Assembly: GCA_018873245.2 (NCBI GenBank) | Contig: JAEMBT020000004.1 | Coordinates: 11,378,418-11,442,417, forward strand | Direction of reading: 5' to 3' | Length of the DNA stretch: 64,000 bases | Source of the DNA: Archegozetes longisetosus | Taxonomy: Eukaryota > Arthropoda > Arachnida > Sarcoptiformes > Trhypochthoniidae | In this document: piece after piece, positions 10,721 to 20,600 of the stretch | Numbering within the stretch: position 1 is the stretch's first letter | Layout: each line of letters begins with the position of its first letter | Position numbers and translations under genes: made by a program | The notes under the pieces: generated by a model | Seen by the model: only the letters and a program-made list of their open reading frames with translations | Databases searched by the model: none | What the model was told of the DNA's origin: nothing

Positions 10721-12107
10721 CAGTCTATCCTTTTATCTTCTAAACTCAAATATTGAGTACAATTTTTCTTTAAAATTACGCATCGATCAGATGCACTTAT
10801 GAATAAAGTTTGAAATAAATCTTTGGAAAGATTATTTCTTAATCATTATGTTTTTTTAAAAACACTTTTAGTGTCCGAAATGGTGTTTACAATAAAAGAG
10901 AGAGTTTTTATTTATAAAACGTATTTATTAACTGATTATTGTTGTGAACAAGTTAGGGATAAATTTACCGAAAAGTTTAATAAAAGAGGACCAACGAAGG
11001 CCATTATTCGTGATATCAATTCTAAATTTGAAGAGACAGGTAGTCTAACGAATAGAGTCTATCAAAAACGACGCTATGTTCTCACACCAGAGAAGTCATC
11101 AGAAATGAAAGAAAGTTTTGAGCAAAATCCTCGACAATCAGTGAGAGATAGGTCGGTCGACTTATAGATATCAAAAAGTGCTTGTGATGCTGGAGCAAAA
11201 CTTTTAGGGTTTTATCCATATCGTATCACTTGTGTTCAAGAATTGAAAGAGTCTGATTATCTTGAACGCGTAAATTATTGTAAATGGTTTCTTGATTTCA
11301 TAAAAACTGATGATATACTGAACGTTACATTTTTTACTGACGAATCTTGGTTTCATCTATCGGGTTGTCAACTCTAAACAGATGAGGTTCTGGGCTACCG
11401 AAAAGCCAAATTATTTTGTTGAATCACCCTTACACTCAAAAAAGATAGAGTGTGGTGCGCCATTTCACGTCGCAAAGTTATTGGTCCTATATTTTTCGAG
11501 AATACAATAACCTCAAAAGAATATGTGAGCATTCTTGAAGAATTTGTGCCTCAACTCGATAGTGAGGAAATAGAGTCGGCCTTTTTTCAACAAGATGGGG
11601 CTCCAGCCCATACTGCTCGAAATACAGCACCTCATCTGAATGCTTATTTTGGCGATAGAATTATCTCAAGAAGCAAAGCATTCTTAGAAACTGAAACTGA
11701 ATGGCCTCCAAGATCTCCAGATCTGACTAGTCCTGATTTTTTGTGGGGTCACCTTAAGAATAAAGTTTATGCTTCAGGCGCGCAAACAATAGAATAATTA
11801 AAACTAAATATTCAAAATGAAATTCGAAAATAACTCCTGAAACTTTATTAAAAGTTTCAGACAATATGATTAAAAGAGTTAGACTTTGTTTAGAAAATAA
11901 CGGAGAACACTTTCAACACATGTTATAAAGTATCAAATTGCTATTTCTAAACACTAATTCTATTACATTCGAATTGATTATTAAAAGTTTATTCCAAAGT
12001 ATCAAATTTTGAATCGATGAGTGATTTATTTGACATCTGATTAAAATATCAAAATATAAAACGCTTTAACTGCTTGATCTGAGTTTAGAAGATAAAAGGA
12101 CAGACTG
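10721..12107 (+). mobile_element. Mariner-family element (1387 bp) nested in the MITE, inactive
   Basis: The terminal inverted repeats are 28 bp with one mismatch: the left begins CAGTCTATCCTTTTATCTTC and the right is its complement. TA lies on both sides (10719-10720 and 12108-12109). Full length and nearly perfect ends indicate a complete copy, while its transposase is broken by several lesions. Confidence 0.93.
10880..11928 (+). pseudogene. Mariner transposase with DUF4817-type N-terminus, multiply disrupted
   Basis: The start MVFTIKERVFIYKTYLL and the following VRDKFTEKF...RGPTKAIIR resemble the DUF4817 helix-turn-helix found before many Tc1/mariner transposases. The catalytic part shows TFFTDESWFHL (first Asp), FFQQDGAPAHTA (second Asp) and WPPRSPDLTSPDFLWG (third acidic position). 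Lesions are an in-frame stop at 11165-11167, a frameshift near 11365, a compensating shift near 11448, a stop at 11795-11797 and more stops in the last 40 codons. The probable original stop is 11926-11928. Not functional. Confidence 0.88.
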
Positions 12108-12148
12108 TATTTGAGTTGTGCCGGAATAGTGTAATCTAATCGAAAGTT

Positions 12149-12166
12149 CAAATGGTATAGTCAATT
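12149..12166. repeat. Displaced end of the fold-back element's right arm
   Basis: CAAATGGTATAGTCAATT is the complement of the outer end of the left arm (5986-6003). It completes the arm that is cut off at 6912. Confidence 0.75.
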
Positions 12167-12399
12167 TTTATAGCCCTGTAGGTAAAATGAATTTGGAATC
12201 TTACATCGAGAGCTCTATTTTAAAATCTTTACGCTAGTAAAGTCACACTAAATGAAAAACTACACAAAAACTTAGATCGAGTTTTTCATTTTCAATGAGA
12301 TCCCGAGTCACAAAAATAATTGTGACGATATTATAGCAAATGATACTTTTGTTAAGGGGGTTTCCAAAAACTGCCTATTTCAAGCACCGTCACACCCCA
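12167..12399. other. Non-coding spacer
   Basis: AT-rich, no frame. A short hairpin near 12250-12295 ('atgaaaaact'/'agtttttcat') is the only structure seen. Confidence 0.45.
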
Positions 12400-12457
12400 G
12401 CAATATATATATATATATATATCATTGAAAAGGTCTTGAAGAGTAGTTCAACATCAT

Positions 12458-12522
12458 CTATAGACTTATCTATAGACTATAGACTATAGATTTATCTATA
12501 TACTATAGACTATAGATTTATC
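12458..12522. repeat. Tandem repeat of the palindrome CTATAG
   Basis: About 65 bp of 'tatagactatagattta'-like units. The intact right arm of the parent palindrome has a single copy (14013-14020), so it expanded after the element formed. Confidence 0.8.
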
Positions 12523-12529
12523 TCAACGA

Positions 12530-13165
12530 TCGCATTTTAGATCTGCAGGTTGCAGAAAACCCCTGAATAAAAAATCTCTAGTTAGAGATAATTCGCATAT
12601 AGTTACCGCAAGTACAATTTGCGTATCTGCAACTGTAGACTTTGAGATTATTATCAAATAAAAAGTATTTAAATGGACACTACTGCTATCGTTATCACCA
12701 TCAATATCAATACTGTTCCTCAAGCTTAATCAAATAATCCTGAAACTCTATAACAATACAAGCAAAGCCAATAGACACATCATTTCATTATCATCTTTGG
12801 TCATGGATCAGTTGATGATAATAAAGAAATCATGTCTATATCGGTTTTGCTTGTGTTGTTGCAGTTTCAGTATGGTTTGATTAAGCTTTAAGAACTGCTT
12901 CTTCAGCTAACGCTTCTTCTACAAGCATTATATCTTCAAAGTATATGTATCTTAAATTATAAACTACATAAAAGCAAATATATAATTAATTATTTAAATC
13001 AATTTAAATTATCGCTATCAATGAAAATAATATTTAAAAGTTTTATTGTAAATAAAGAGTTGTCACAATCAAACTCTGGGGTATATAAAACCTGTTTTGG
13101 GGTTATTTCATTAAACAGAGTATTTTATTCTAAGCAGCCTGCAGATCTAAAATGTGGCCGACTTA
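12530..13165. mobile_element. Nested insertion with about 20-bp inverted ends
   Basis: The ends match as CATTTTAGATCTGCAGG (12533) and its complement CCTGCAGATCTAAAATG (to 13154). The segment interrupts the left arm of the larger palindrome. Inside is another inverted pair, 12723-12780 with 12833-12888 (AAGCTTAATCAAA / TTTGATTAAGCTT at the outer tips). No transposase and no clear target duplication, so the family is open. Confidence 0.65.
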
Positions 13166-13312
13166 ACTTTGGTAGCTCGTGTCCTAAGGCCGCTAGAGGG
13201 CGAAAAATGTACACCCACCCCAATAGAATATAGATATGATCTGGTTATGATTTTATACTAAATCGATTATGCTGAATCCATATTTCGAGGTTGCATTTCG
13301 ATATCTCTTCTT

Positions 13313-13857
13313 TACTGAGATAGAGTGAGTTACTACTTTAAAGTAGATACGTAAATAAAGAGCATCTTAGCCACAATCTGTGTTACCAGGGGACACCACG
13401 AGGAGGTGTGCTCTTGAAGTCCGCCATCCACTAGCAGTCCGGACTATACCCTGTATAATGAGGTACTCCGAGCACCCACTGCTATGGTTTAATAAAAAAT
13501 AATAGATTTTTGACAAAAATACAAATAATAAGAAAATAGTAAATATTTAGGAAAGTGGGTTTTACCCAACGCGACCTGGGGGAAATTACTGGCGTAACCA
13601 GCAATGTGGGCACCCAATGCGCTCTCCCTTTGGCTTTTAAATAAAGCTAGGAGGAATGGTAAACTCTGAAGGGTCTGCTGACTGCCTTACCAAGCTCCTG
13701 CTCTCAGTACAGGGCTGGCATAAGCAGCCATTTGTCTAAACAGACACCCCCATAGGTTGAGCCGTTCATGCCCCCTAGCGGGTTCCTGGATGGCCCACCA
13801 TCTCCCTAAAATCATTATGACTCCTGCTCAATCCAGAGTCCGGTCACACATCTCAAT
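13313..13857. other. GC-rich loop of the palindrome, unrecognised
   Basis: This 545-bp stretch has words such as 'accaggggacaccacgaggagg' (shown in part) and 'ccctagcgggttcctgg' and differs clearly in composition from neighbouring DNA. No frame above 60 codons. It could be untranslated sequence from a retroelement or a captured fragment; neither is proven. Confidence 0.4.
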
Positions 13858-14132
13858 GGCTATAAGAGATGTAATAATGCAACCTCGAAATATGGATTCA
13901 GCATAGTCGATTTAGTATAAGACCATGATCAAATCATATCTATATTCTATTGGGGCGGGTGTACAGTTTTCGCCCTCTAGCGGCCTTTTGGCACGAGCTG
14001 CTAAGTTGAGTCTATAGACAAAGTTGATATACTCTTCAAGACCTTTCCAATGATATATATTGCAAAGACTTTTACTATTTACATTTCTCCCACAGCCTAA
14101 ACTATACTTCCCCACAGTCAGACGATTACCTG

Positions 14133-15056
14133 ACATAAGATCGAAGAGAAAATACCGAATGAAAAAAGATCGAATCAATAACATCGAAAACAAAAGATCG
14201 AATGCGAGATAATGCAGAATACAATATAATCTAAAATTTTAATTGATATTTATATATAACGCTTTTATTCTCAATTTATTTGACTTTTTGAAACTATATA
14301 CAATAAAAGCTCGATATAACGAACACTCAAGGAGTAAAAGTTTTGTTCGTTATATCATTCTGTATGTAATATCGAAAGTTGGAATAAATCAACTTTTAGA
14401 GTTTATATTAAATAACAATATCAATTCAATAAATAAAAGTACATTTTTAAAAAAATATTCATTTTCGTCTGAGTATTTTTCTTAAAGATATTAACATCCG
14501 AAATTTCTTCTTTTATGAAATGAAACTTTTTGGGAGATACTATCTTTGAAGTTATTAGTTTAAAAGAACTTAAAAATCAAAATATTATATCAGTTTAGAA
14601 TTGAAAACTTAATTTTAATACTATAATACTAATGAGGACTGTATAAGAAATATATTTTATATCGAATGTGTGCAAGCTTCATTATATCTAAATATGTTTA
14701 CTGTATCGAAATGTCTTTTATATCGAGCTTCTACTGTATTTTGTCAAAGATTCGATTATTTTTTTCTTACATATGAAACTATATAAATTTGATCAATCAT
14801 TTCATTTTTCATTGTACTAAAAAATTATAAATTTGATTAGTTCGAACTGAAGATTAGTTCGAACTGAAGATTTGTTCCAATAATTTATTTTTAGCATTTG
14901 ATATAACATGTTTGACCCTATTTTACATTTAGTATTGTGTCTTATGTCGCACTCGGTCATATATCGTATTCGGTCTTATGTCGCATTCGGTCTTTTTGTT
15001 TTCGATATTATTGATTCGATCTTTTTTCATTCGATATTCTTTCTTCGATCTTATGT
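14133..15056. mobile_element. Palindromic element with arms of about 100 bp enclosing a pogo-type MITE
   Basis: 14133-14225 is the reverse complement of 14940-15056, sharing 'gaatgaaaaaagatcgaatc' and 'cataagatcgaag'. The right arm contains extra units of a short repeat ('ttatgtcgcattcggtc'). The loop holds the pogo-type MITE at 14301-14736 and a 19-bp tandem duplication near 14835-14872 ('tagttcgaactgaagat'). Confidence 0.75.
14301..14736. mobile_element. Pogo/Tigger-type MITE (436 bp)
   Basis: The ends CAATAAAAGCTCGATATAA (14301) and the complement of CAGTAGAAGCTCGATATAA (to 14736) are the classic pogo-like inverted repeats, flanked by TA (14299-14300 and 14737-14738). It has no transposase and would depend on an autonomous partner. 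Its ends differ from those of the Tigger at 402-2462, so that element is not its obvious parent. Confidence 0.88.
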
Positions 15057-15170
15057 TGTAATACCCGGTCGGACATAAATTATGAAGCGGTTCTGTCATA
15101 GGAAATACAACCCTAACCCTCAGCATTGTAGTAAACCCATCTAAAGCTATTACCTAACATCATCCGCTAT
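15057..15170. other. Non-coding spacer
   Basis: Short spacer between the palindrome and the dispersed repeat copy. No structure beyond a chance 'ccctaaccct'. Confidence 0.4.
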
Positions 15171-15500
15171 TGGCTCAAATTCATTAATTTTGACTTTTTG
15201 AATCCTTTTGTATATTAATATTATATTGAATTATTCGAAAATATTGAATCATCGTCACTATGAAGCGAGTATACCGCAATTCTCGCACACTTCCCAATTA
15301 ATGACGAAATGTAAGTAATGGCCATTTCAAGCCCAATTGACTAACGAAACCCAACTGATGGCCATTACTATATCAAGTAACCTCCTGGGGACAAACAATG
15401 ACCATTTCATATTCAGATAATCTACGGAAACCAATCGATGACCATTTTCACTTTAGATAAACTATGAAATGCAGACGATAACCATTTTTAATTGAGACGG
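15171..15500 (+). repeat. Dispersed repeat, copy 2, with an exact 40-bp tandem period
   Basis: Aligns with 2651-2880. The word CCATT recurs at 15322, 15362, 15402, 15442 and 15482, exactly 40 bp apart, within units of the type 'gatgaccatttcaanncagataanct'. Copy 1 has fewer units at the same spacing. The unit sequence diverges while the spacing is kept, which points to an old minisatellite inside an older mobile repeat. Confidence 0.8.
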
Positions 15501-15933
15501 TTTACAGCAAGTAACTGAAATCACTAGATTCAGTGGAAACTTATTTATAGCTTATGATTCGAAGGTCTTAAATCTTCGTCTTTATAAACATTGCTTAGAC
15601 ATTTAGGGGTGAACTATAACCAAAGTTTGAAAAATGTTTGATCAAATGTCAAATTGTTTTTTCACACATAATATTAGTCTGAGTCAGGTTCGGTGCAATT
15701 ATTATGGACTAATTTGATGCTCAAACCATTCAATAATAATACTGATTTTATAAACTCTACTGAAATCAACGCTTTCATACTAAAGACACTTAATTTATAA
15801 ATGGTTTTATTAATTAATTGATACAAAGAAATAAATTGTTCATTAAATGATCAATAATGAAATAATTCATAAATAATATAGTATCACATTTTAAGTAATG
15901 TTATAAGCAATCAAAAAATTTTCGTGATTTTTT
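15501..15933. other. Non-coding, AT-rich
   Basis: No supported feature between the dispersed repeat and the Tc1 element. Confidence 0.5.
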
Positions 15934-17358
15934 CATGCGGTCATAAATAAGGAAAAATTTTTATTTGACTGAATTAAAGTCAATAAAAATCATTTAACAA
16001 TTCTTCAAAACTAAATATAACAAAATACTAATTAAGTAAAGCATTTTAAAACAAAAATATATTAATTTAAACTAATTCCCTGAAAAAATGGTCAAATCAC
16101 AAGAATTTTTTGAAGTCGAACGTCTTTAAATGTTCAAGATGAGAAGTGAAGGCAAAACATCAAACCACAGCCGAAACGATAGGATGCAGTCTTTCATGTG
16201 TTTATAAAGTCGTAAAAAAGATAAACACTTTCGGAACTGCTCGTAACTTAACAAGTGGCCGAAAACGCTGTGCAACAAAGCGAACTGATAACAGAATTTT
16301 AACAACTGTGGCGAAAACCCAAAGAACTTCGGCTAAAGAAATCAAACAAGACCTGCAATCTGCGAACATCAATTGCAGTGAATCAACAATTAAACGGCGA
16401 TTGAGAGAAAAGCATTATCTTGGCGGAATCGCACGAAAGAGACCGGCTATAAGTGGTAAAAATCGCATTAAAAGACTCGCGTTTGCAAAGAAATACTTAA
16501 ATATGCCACTGGCCTTCTGGAATAAAATCATTTGGTCAGATGAATCAAAATTTGAGTTAATTAACTCGAAAAGACGGATTAGAGTGTGGAAAAAACGAAA
16601 TGAAGGGCTTAGTAAAGACAATATTGTGGTTAATGTGAAGTACTCGCCTTCTGTAATGGTCTGGGGATGTGTTTCGGCCTCTGGTATCGACAACTTAGTC
16701 GAAATTAACGCTGAAATGGACGCTAAACTTTATGTAGAAACCATTGGTAACAATTTATACGCGAGTGCAGAACGCATGGGTATCAGAAATAATTTTATCT
16801 TTCAATCTGATAACGATCCCAAACACACTTCGCGTTTAGCGAAGAATTGGTTCACGGAAAATGGGGTAGAACAGATTGAATGGCCATCACAAAGCCCAGA
16901 TTTGAATATAATTGAGCATTTGTGGGATGAATTGGACAGATTGGTACCTTAGTCTCGCCGGAAATCAATTGCAGGGTTCAAAAAAGCCTTATTTGAAAGT
17001 TGGGAACAGATCGGACAAGAAGTCATTGATCGGTTGATCGGAAGCATTCCTAAATGACTTGAAAAAGTGATCAAAGCGAATGGAGGCAATACTAATTACT
17101 AGTCATTAATTTATAGCTAAATTGGTTAACATTATTAAAACTTTCATAAATTTTTACTTAATTTTGACCCGCATTGTTTTAAAAGAATTCAAACTCTAAC
17201 CAAACTACGACTCAAATTCGGTGTTTATTAAACCCATTTTTTGAAGACATAAACATAGTACATATATGCGATATTAATTGTTTTTAATTCCAAGTCTTAA
17301 AGAAATAAATGAATTTTTTATGCATCATGAAATTTTTCCATACTTATGAGCGGCAATG
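15934..17358 (+). mobile_element. Tc1-family DNA transposon (about 1.43 kb), inactivated
   Basis: The ends resemble the Tc1 consensus 'cagtg-cggtcataagta': left CATGCGGTCATAAATAAGG at 15934, and right, inverted, CATTGCCGCTCATAAGTATGG to 17358. TA follows the right end (17359-17360), but the left flank no longer shows TA. A Tc1 transposase with a disrupted start and two late stops lies inside on the plus strand. Confidence 0.85.
16088..17102 (+). pseudogene. Tc1 transposase, stop and frameshift near the start, two late stops
   Basis: An ATG at 16088 opens a short frame that hits a stop at 16127-16129 and then shifts frame near 16146. From there the protein is open for about 268 codons. It carries a paired helix-turn-helix (TAETIGCSLSCVYKVVKKIN, then the second HTH ending STIKRRLRE) and the catalytic triad contexts IIWSDESKFEL, FQSDNDPKHTS and WPSQSPDLNIIEHLWDEL, i.e. 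DD34E. Stops at 16950-16952 and 17055-17057 cut the C-terminus, whose last residues reach 17100-17102. The length of about 340 codons is standard for Tc1. The catalytic core is intact, but no full-length product can be made. Confidence 0.9.
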
Positions 17359-17683
17359 TAGCTCAGATTTGGTTAGTTTTTCTATGAACTAATTTAATGA
17401 TTTAGACCCTGTTGTGCCCTCTTATGTATGACAAACAAAATACAATTCATTCAAATAGAATGACTGCAATTCGAAGACAATTCATAGTTAGAAATGAATG
17501 GCTAAAAATACAATTAATGTTGCAACGACTGACACATTTTTAAAAAATATAATTACTTTTATTCATATTTAAAACAATAAAAAGATAACAGAAAATATTA
17601 GTCATATTTAGAGCATTAACAAAAGTAAATAACTATTAAATTATGATATAATTCAATTTCAATTCTATTAAATAATGATTGAA
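17359..17683. other. 3' flank of the giant-repeat-protein gene
   Basis: Non-coding. On the minus strand AATAAA (plus-strand TTTATT at 17558-17563), about 120 nt past the stop, is a plausible polyadenylation signal for the gene ending at 17684. Confidence 0.5.
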
Positions 17684-20600
17684 TCAGTTTTTAGTGGTAC
17701 TTATATCATCTAAAAGGTCTTCAATGTGTAAATATTTTTTGACGTTATGCGGTCCATTGATAACGGCAGTCAATATCTTACTGTGGCCCGATTTAGAAGA
17801 GGCTATCGCTAAATGAAGTCTTCCGTCATTAGACCAAAAAGACTTAACACTTTCAACTGCTTCAGTAGAGAACGACTCAATCACTTCAAACATATTATAT
17901 CCACGAAGTTGTAAAACAAAAGTTGTGCCCAAGAGACGACTCGCGGCCACAATGTATGTTTCATTCGATACGGTAAAAGTTTCGAGAGATATAACACCGT
18001 TTATATCAATACTTTGAATGTGATTAAATGAATTAGATTTAGGACTATATTCATATATATTAATGGGTTGAGTATATAAATTAAAGTCGTTTATGTCACA
18101 ATCGTTTTCAAATAGTTTAGACTTTTCATTAGCGAATATGGCGTAAAGTTGACCGCTATAGGACTCCACAAATAAGACTGCACTCGGATCTGATGTCTGT
18201 ATGACTGTATTTAACTCGAATTTGCTTAACTGCGAGTTCCATTGCATTATAACTGAATGAATATCATTTGAACGAGTATTGAATTTGTTGGCAAAGGCAG
18301 CAAATATAGTTCCTTTTTTGCTATAAGTGATTACATCGATCGATTGGACACCAAATGTTTCGATCTGTTGAACCTGAGACCAGTGACCAGTTTTAGAGTC
18401 TAGTGACAAAACTGTTGAGTTCGTGTGATAGGATTTTGTGGTTGGATTGTAATTTTCAGCTAAAATTACGTAAATCTCATTATTGCTGACAAAAAGTTTT
18501 GCATCTTTCAAAAATGGAGCTTCTTTTACGTGAGATGGGTATTTATCTTGAGATATGTGTCTTTTAGTAGGCATCGAAGTGATGTCGTCGATGTGTATTG
18601 TCTTCATTAAAGTTTTTCCATATTTATATGAATGGCAACTTGTAGTATTTGTCCAAAGAAGTAAATCATGTTTCCCAAATATCTCTTCATGAAACAGCGG
18701 AATATTACGACCAGACTCGGGAAGCGATTCACTGCTTACAAATCCATCGTCAGAAATCTTGTAAGTAATAGTCGAGTAGACGCGACAATTTTCAGCGAAA
18801 TCGTAACTAAAATTCCATAATAACAAACTATCAGTTGAATATATGTTGAAAATCGCAGATTTATATGAGTTAATTAGAAATCTTTCTCCAGTTTCGTAAA
18901 GTTCTTGTGATAGTTCGAAATATTTGAGACCTTCAATTTTGTGAAAAGAGCAAATAAAAGTCAAAAATGATTAGTTCAATGATCTAAAGTCAACTTTACC
19001 TGTAGAACGATCATAAAGATGTGATTCAAACTGTGTCACCAAACGCTCTTCTTGTTTCGAAAGCTGATCCTTAATCAGTAGTAAAGCTGAATCGACTTCA
19101 TCGGTAAATTTACTGAAGAAGTTAGCCATATCACTGATATCATAGCCATTAAGTAAACCAGTGATCGCCATATGATGCATAGAAACAGGAGTTGTAAACT
19201 CAGTGGTTCCAGGAATAGTTTCTGGTCTCACCAGACTAACAGCTCTGTTGACCAAATCGTGTATATTTATGCCATTATAAAGTCCGGGAGATCTCAAATC
19301 ACCAGAAACTTGAACATCATTGACGAAAGTTTTGACTCCGTCTATCAGATGACGTCCACGTCGGGTCACAAATGCATTTATAGGTATACCATTAATTGTT
19401 TTTCTGACTATTAAGTTGTCAACAGTTACAGGAGCTGTAAAGTTCAAAAGCGAAGCAATCAATTCATTTCGATCCGATAATGTGAGACGATTGCGAACAA
19501 AATACGACAGATCGATGCCATCAATCAGCTTTTTGACATTCAAGTCTTTTTTAGATGAGATCCAGTTCTTGAATGTTGTGACTCCAGGAATAATTTGATT
19601 GGTATTGACTAATATCAAGTCGTTTGGTATCATTATTCCACTGACAGAACCAGCAATAAAAAGATCCCTTTTAAAAGTGACACTTCCAGCGAATGTTTTT
19701 ATTCCACTAATTTGTTGGCTATAGTGCTGTCTGACTGCTGTTTGATTGAGTTTAACGATATCAATGCCATTCACGAGACCATTAACATTAACATAACCGC
19801 CAACTTGAAGACGTGAACCATTTACTAACAATGGCTTCAAAAAGGTCTTCTTTCCAGTAATAGTTTGAATCTTATTCTTGAGAACTGCGTCCTTAAACAG
19901 TAGTGAAATATTTCTTCCGTTAATCAAATTTTTGATAATTAATTTGTCCACGTGAACCTCGTCTTCGAATACTAAGGGAGCTCTCAATTGTTGGTTACCC
20001 GATTTTGTCACCATTTTTGCGGCCAACTTATTTATATCGACATTATTGAGCAGCCCATTGATGTTGACATCTCCCGCAACTTCTAAGTTAACAAATTGTT
20101 TCGTACCATAAATGTTTTGATGCGAACTCCTAATGTCGTGAAAGACTGCGTCAGAAGCCAATTGTCGCAAATCGCATCCATTGACCAATTTTTTGACAAG
20201 TATATCTCTATTAACAGTCGGACCTCTATTAATAAGAATATGTCCATCAAATCTCAAGTTTTCTCCGATTAATGCGAGATCACTCGGTCTGATTCCATCA
20301 ATAGTGCCCGGAGGTTCTAATACAAGATCTCTCAGATTGATATCATTGCCGAAAGTGATTGGCGCCAAAATCACATTATCCCGAGTTCGAGACATTATTC
20401 TTCTTTGTAATGACCTGACATCGATTCCGTTTATAGTTCCACTCAGTTGTAGGTTTGAATTGAGTAACGTATTGCCTCTCAATGTTTTAGAGCCACGAAC
20501 TAGTGTTCTTTGATTTCTTAGTACAACTCTATCAGCGAATTGACGAATAGGTAAACCATTTAAATACTCGCTTATGATGTCATTTTGAAATCTTGTTACT

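Larger units (their letters stand above)
6913..12142. mobile_element. Possible composite insertion: two direct MITE copies enclosing a cystatin gene
   Basis: The block starts and ends with the MITE terminus CGGTTAG.../...CTAATCG and is bordered by the same heptamer GAAAGTT (6906-6912; 12142-12148, sharing the terminal G). Removing it joins '...aaagaaagtt' to 'caaatggtatagtc', which matches the other arm of the same fold-back element (complement of 5986-6020). The fold-back therefore supplies its own empty-site control. What is seen is an insertion-like structure. That it moved as one unit is inference; the alternative is one MITE insertion followed by recombination or duplication. Confidence 0.55.
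10331..12142 (+). mobile_element. Palindromic MITE, copy 2, split by a mariner insertion
   Basis: The left part 10331-10720 aligns colinearly with 6913 onward of copy 1, including the 'taataata' core. The right tip is 12108-12142. The two parts are separated by a complete mariner element. Joining 'catatgtaagta' to 'tttgagttgtg' restores exactly the copy-1 sequence near 7300-7320, with one TA duplicated. The copy carries small differences from copy 1, so the two are not recent identical duplicates. Confidence 0.85.
12400..14063. mobile_element. Large palindromic element with an insertion in its left arm
   Basis: The left arm, 12400-12530 plus 13165-13312, is the reverse complement of 13858-14063. 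Markers shared by both arms are 'aaggtcttgaagagta', 'ggccgctagagggcgaaaa' and 'ccaatagaatatagatatga'. The right arm is continuous, while the left is split by about 630 bp (12530-13165). The loop 13313-13857 is markedly GC-richer than its surroundings and carries no long frame. An (AT)n run (12401-12421) and CTATAG repeats (12458-12522) lie in the left arm. The family is not recognised. Confidence 0.75.

Noticed and set aside
12523..13233. Frames sharing 'QPADLKC' on both strands
   Set aside because: The shared peptide arises from the inverted ends of the nested insertion translated from either side.
15105..15125. Telomere-like 'ccctaaccct'
   Set aside because: Only two units and no extended array, so chance.
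15318..15500. Regularly spaced units considered as a CRISPR-like array
   Set aside because: Contiguous 40-bp tandem units without distinct spacers, in a eukaryotic context.
17355..17425. tRNA-like D-arm words ('gtagctcag', 'ttggttag')
   Set aside because: There is no T-arm GGTTCGA box or anticodon stem at the right distance, and the first bases belong to the end of the Tc1 element.
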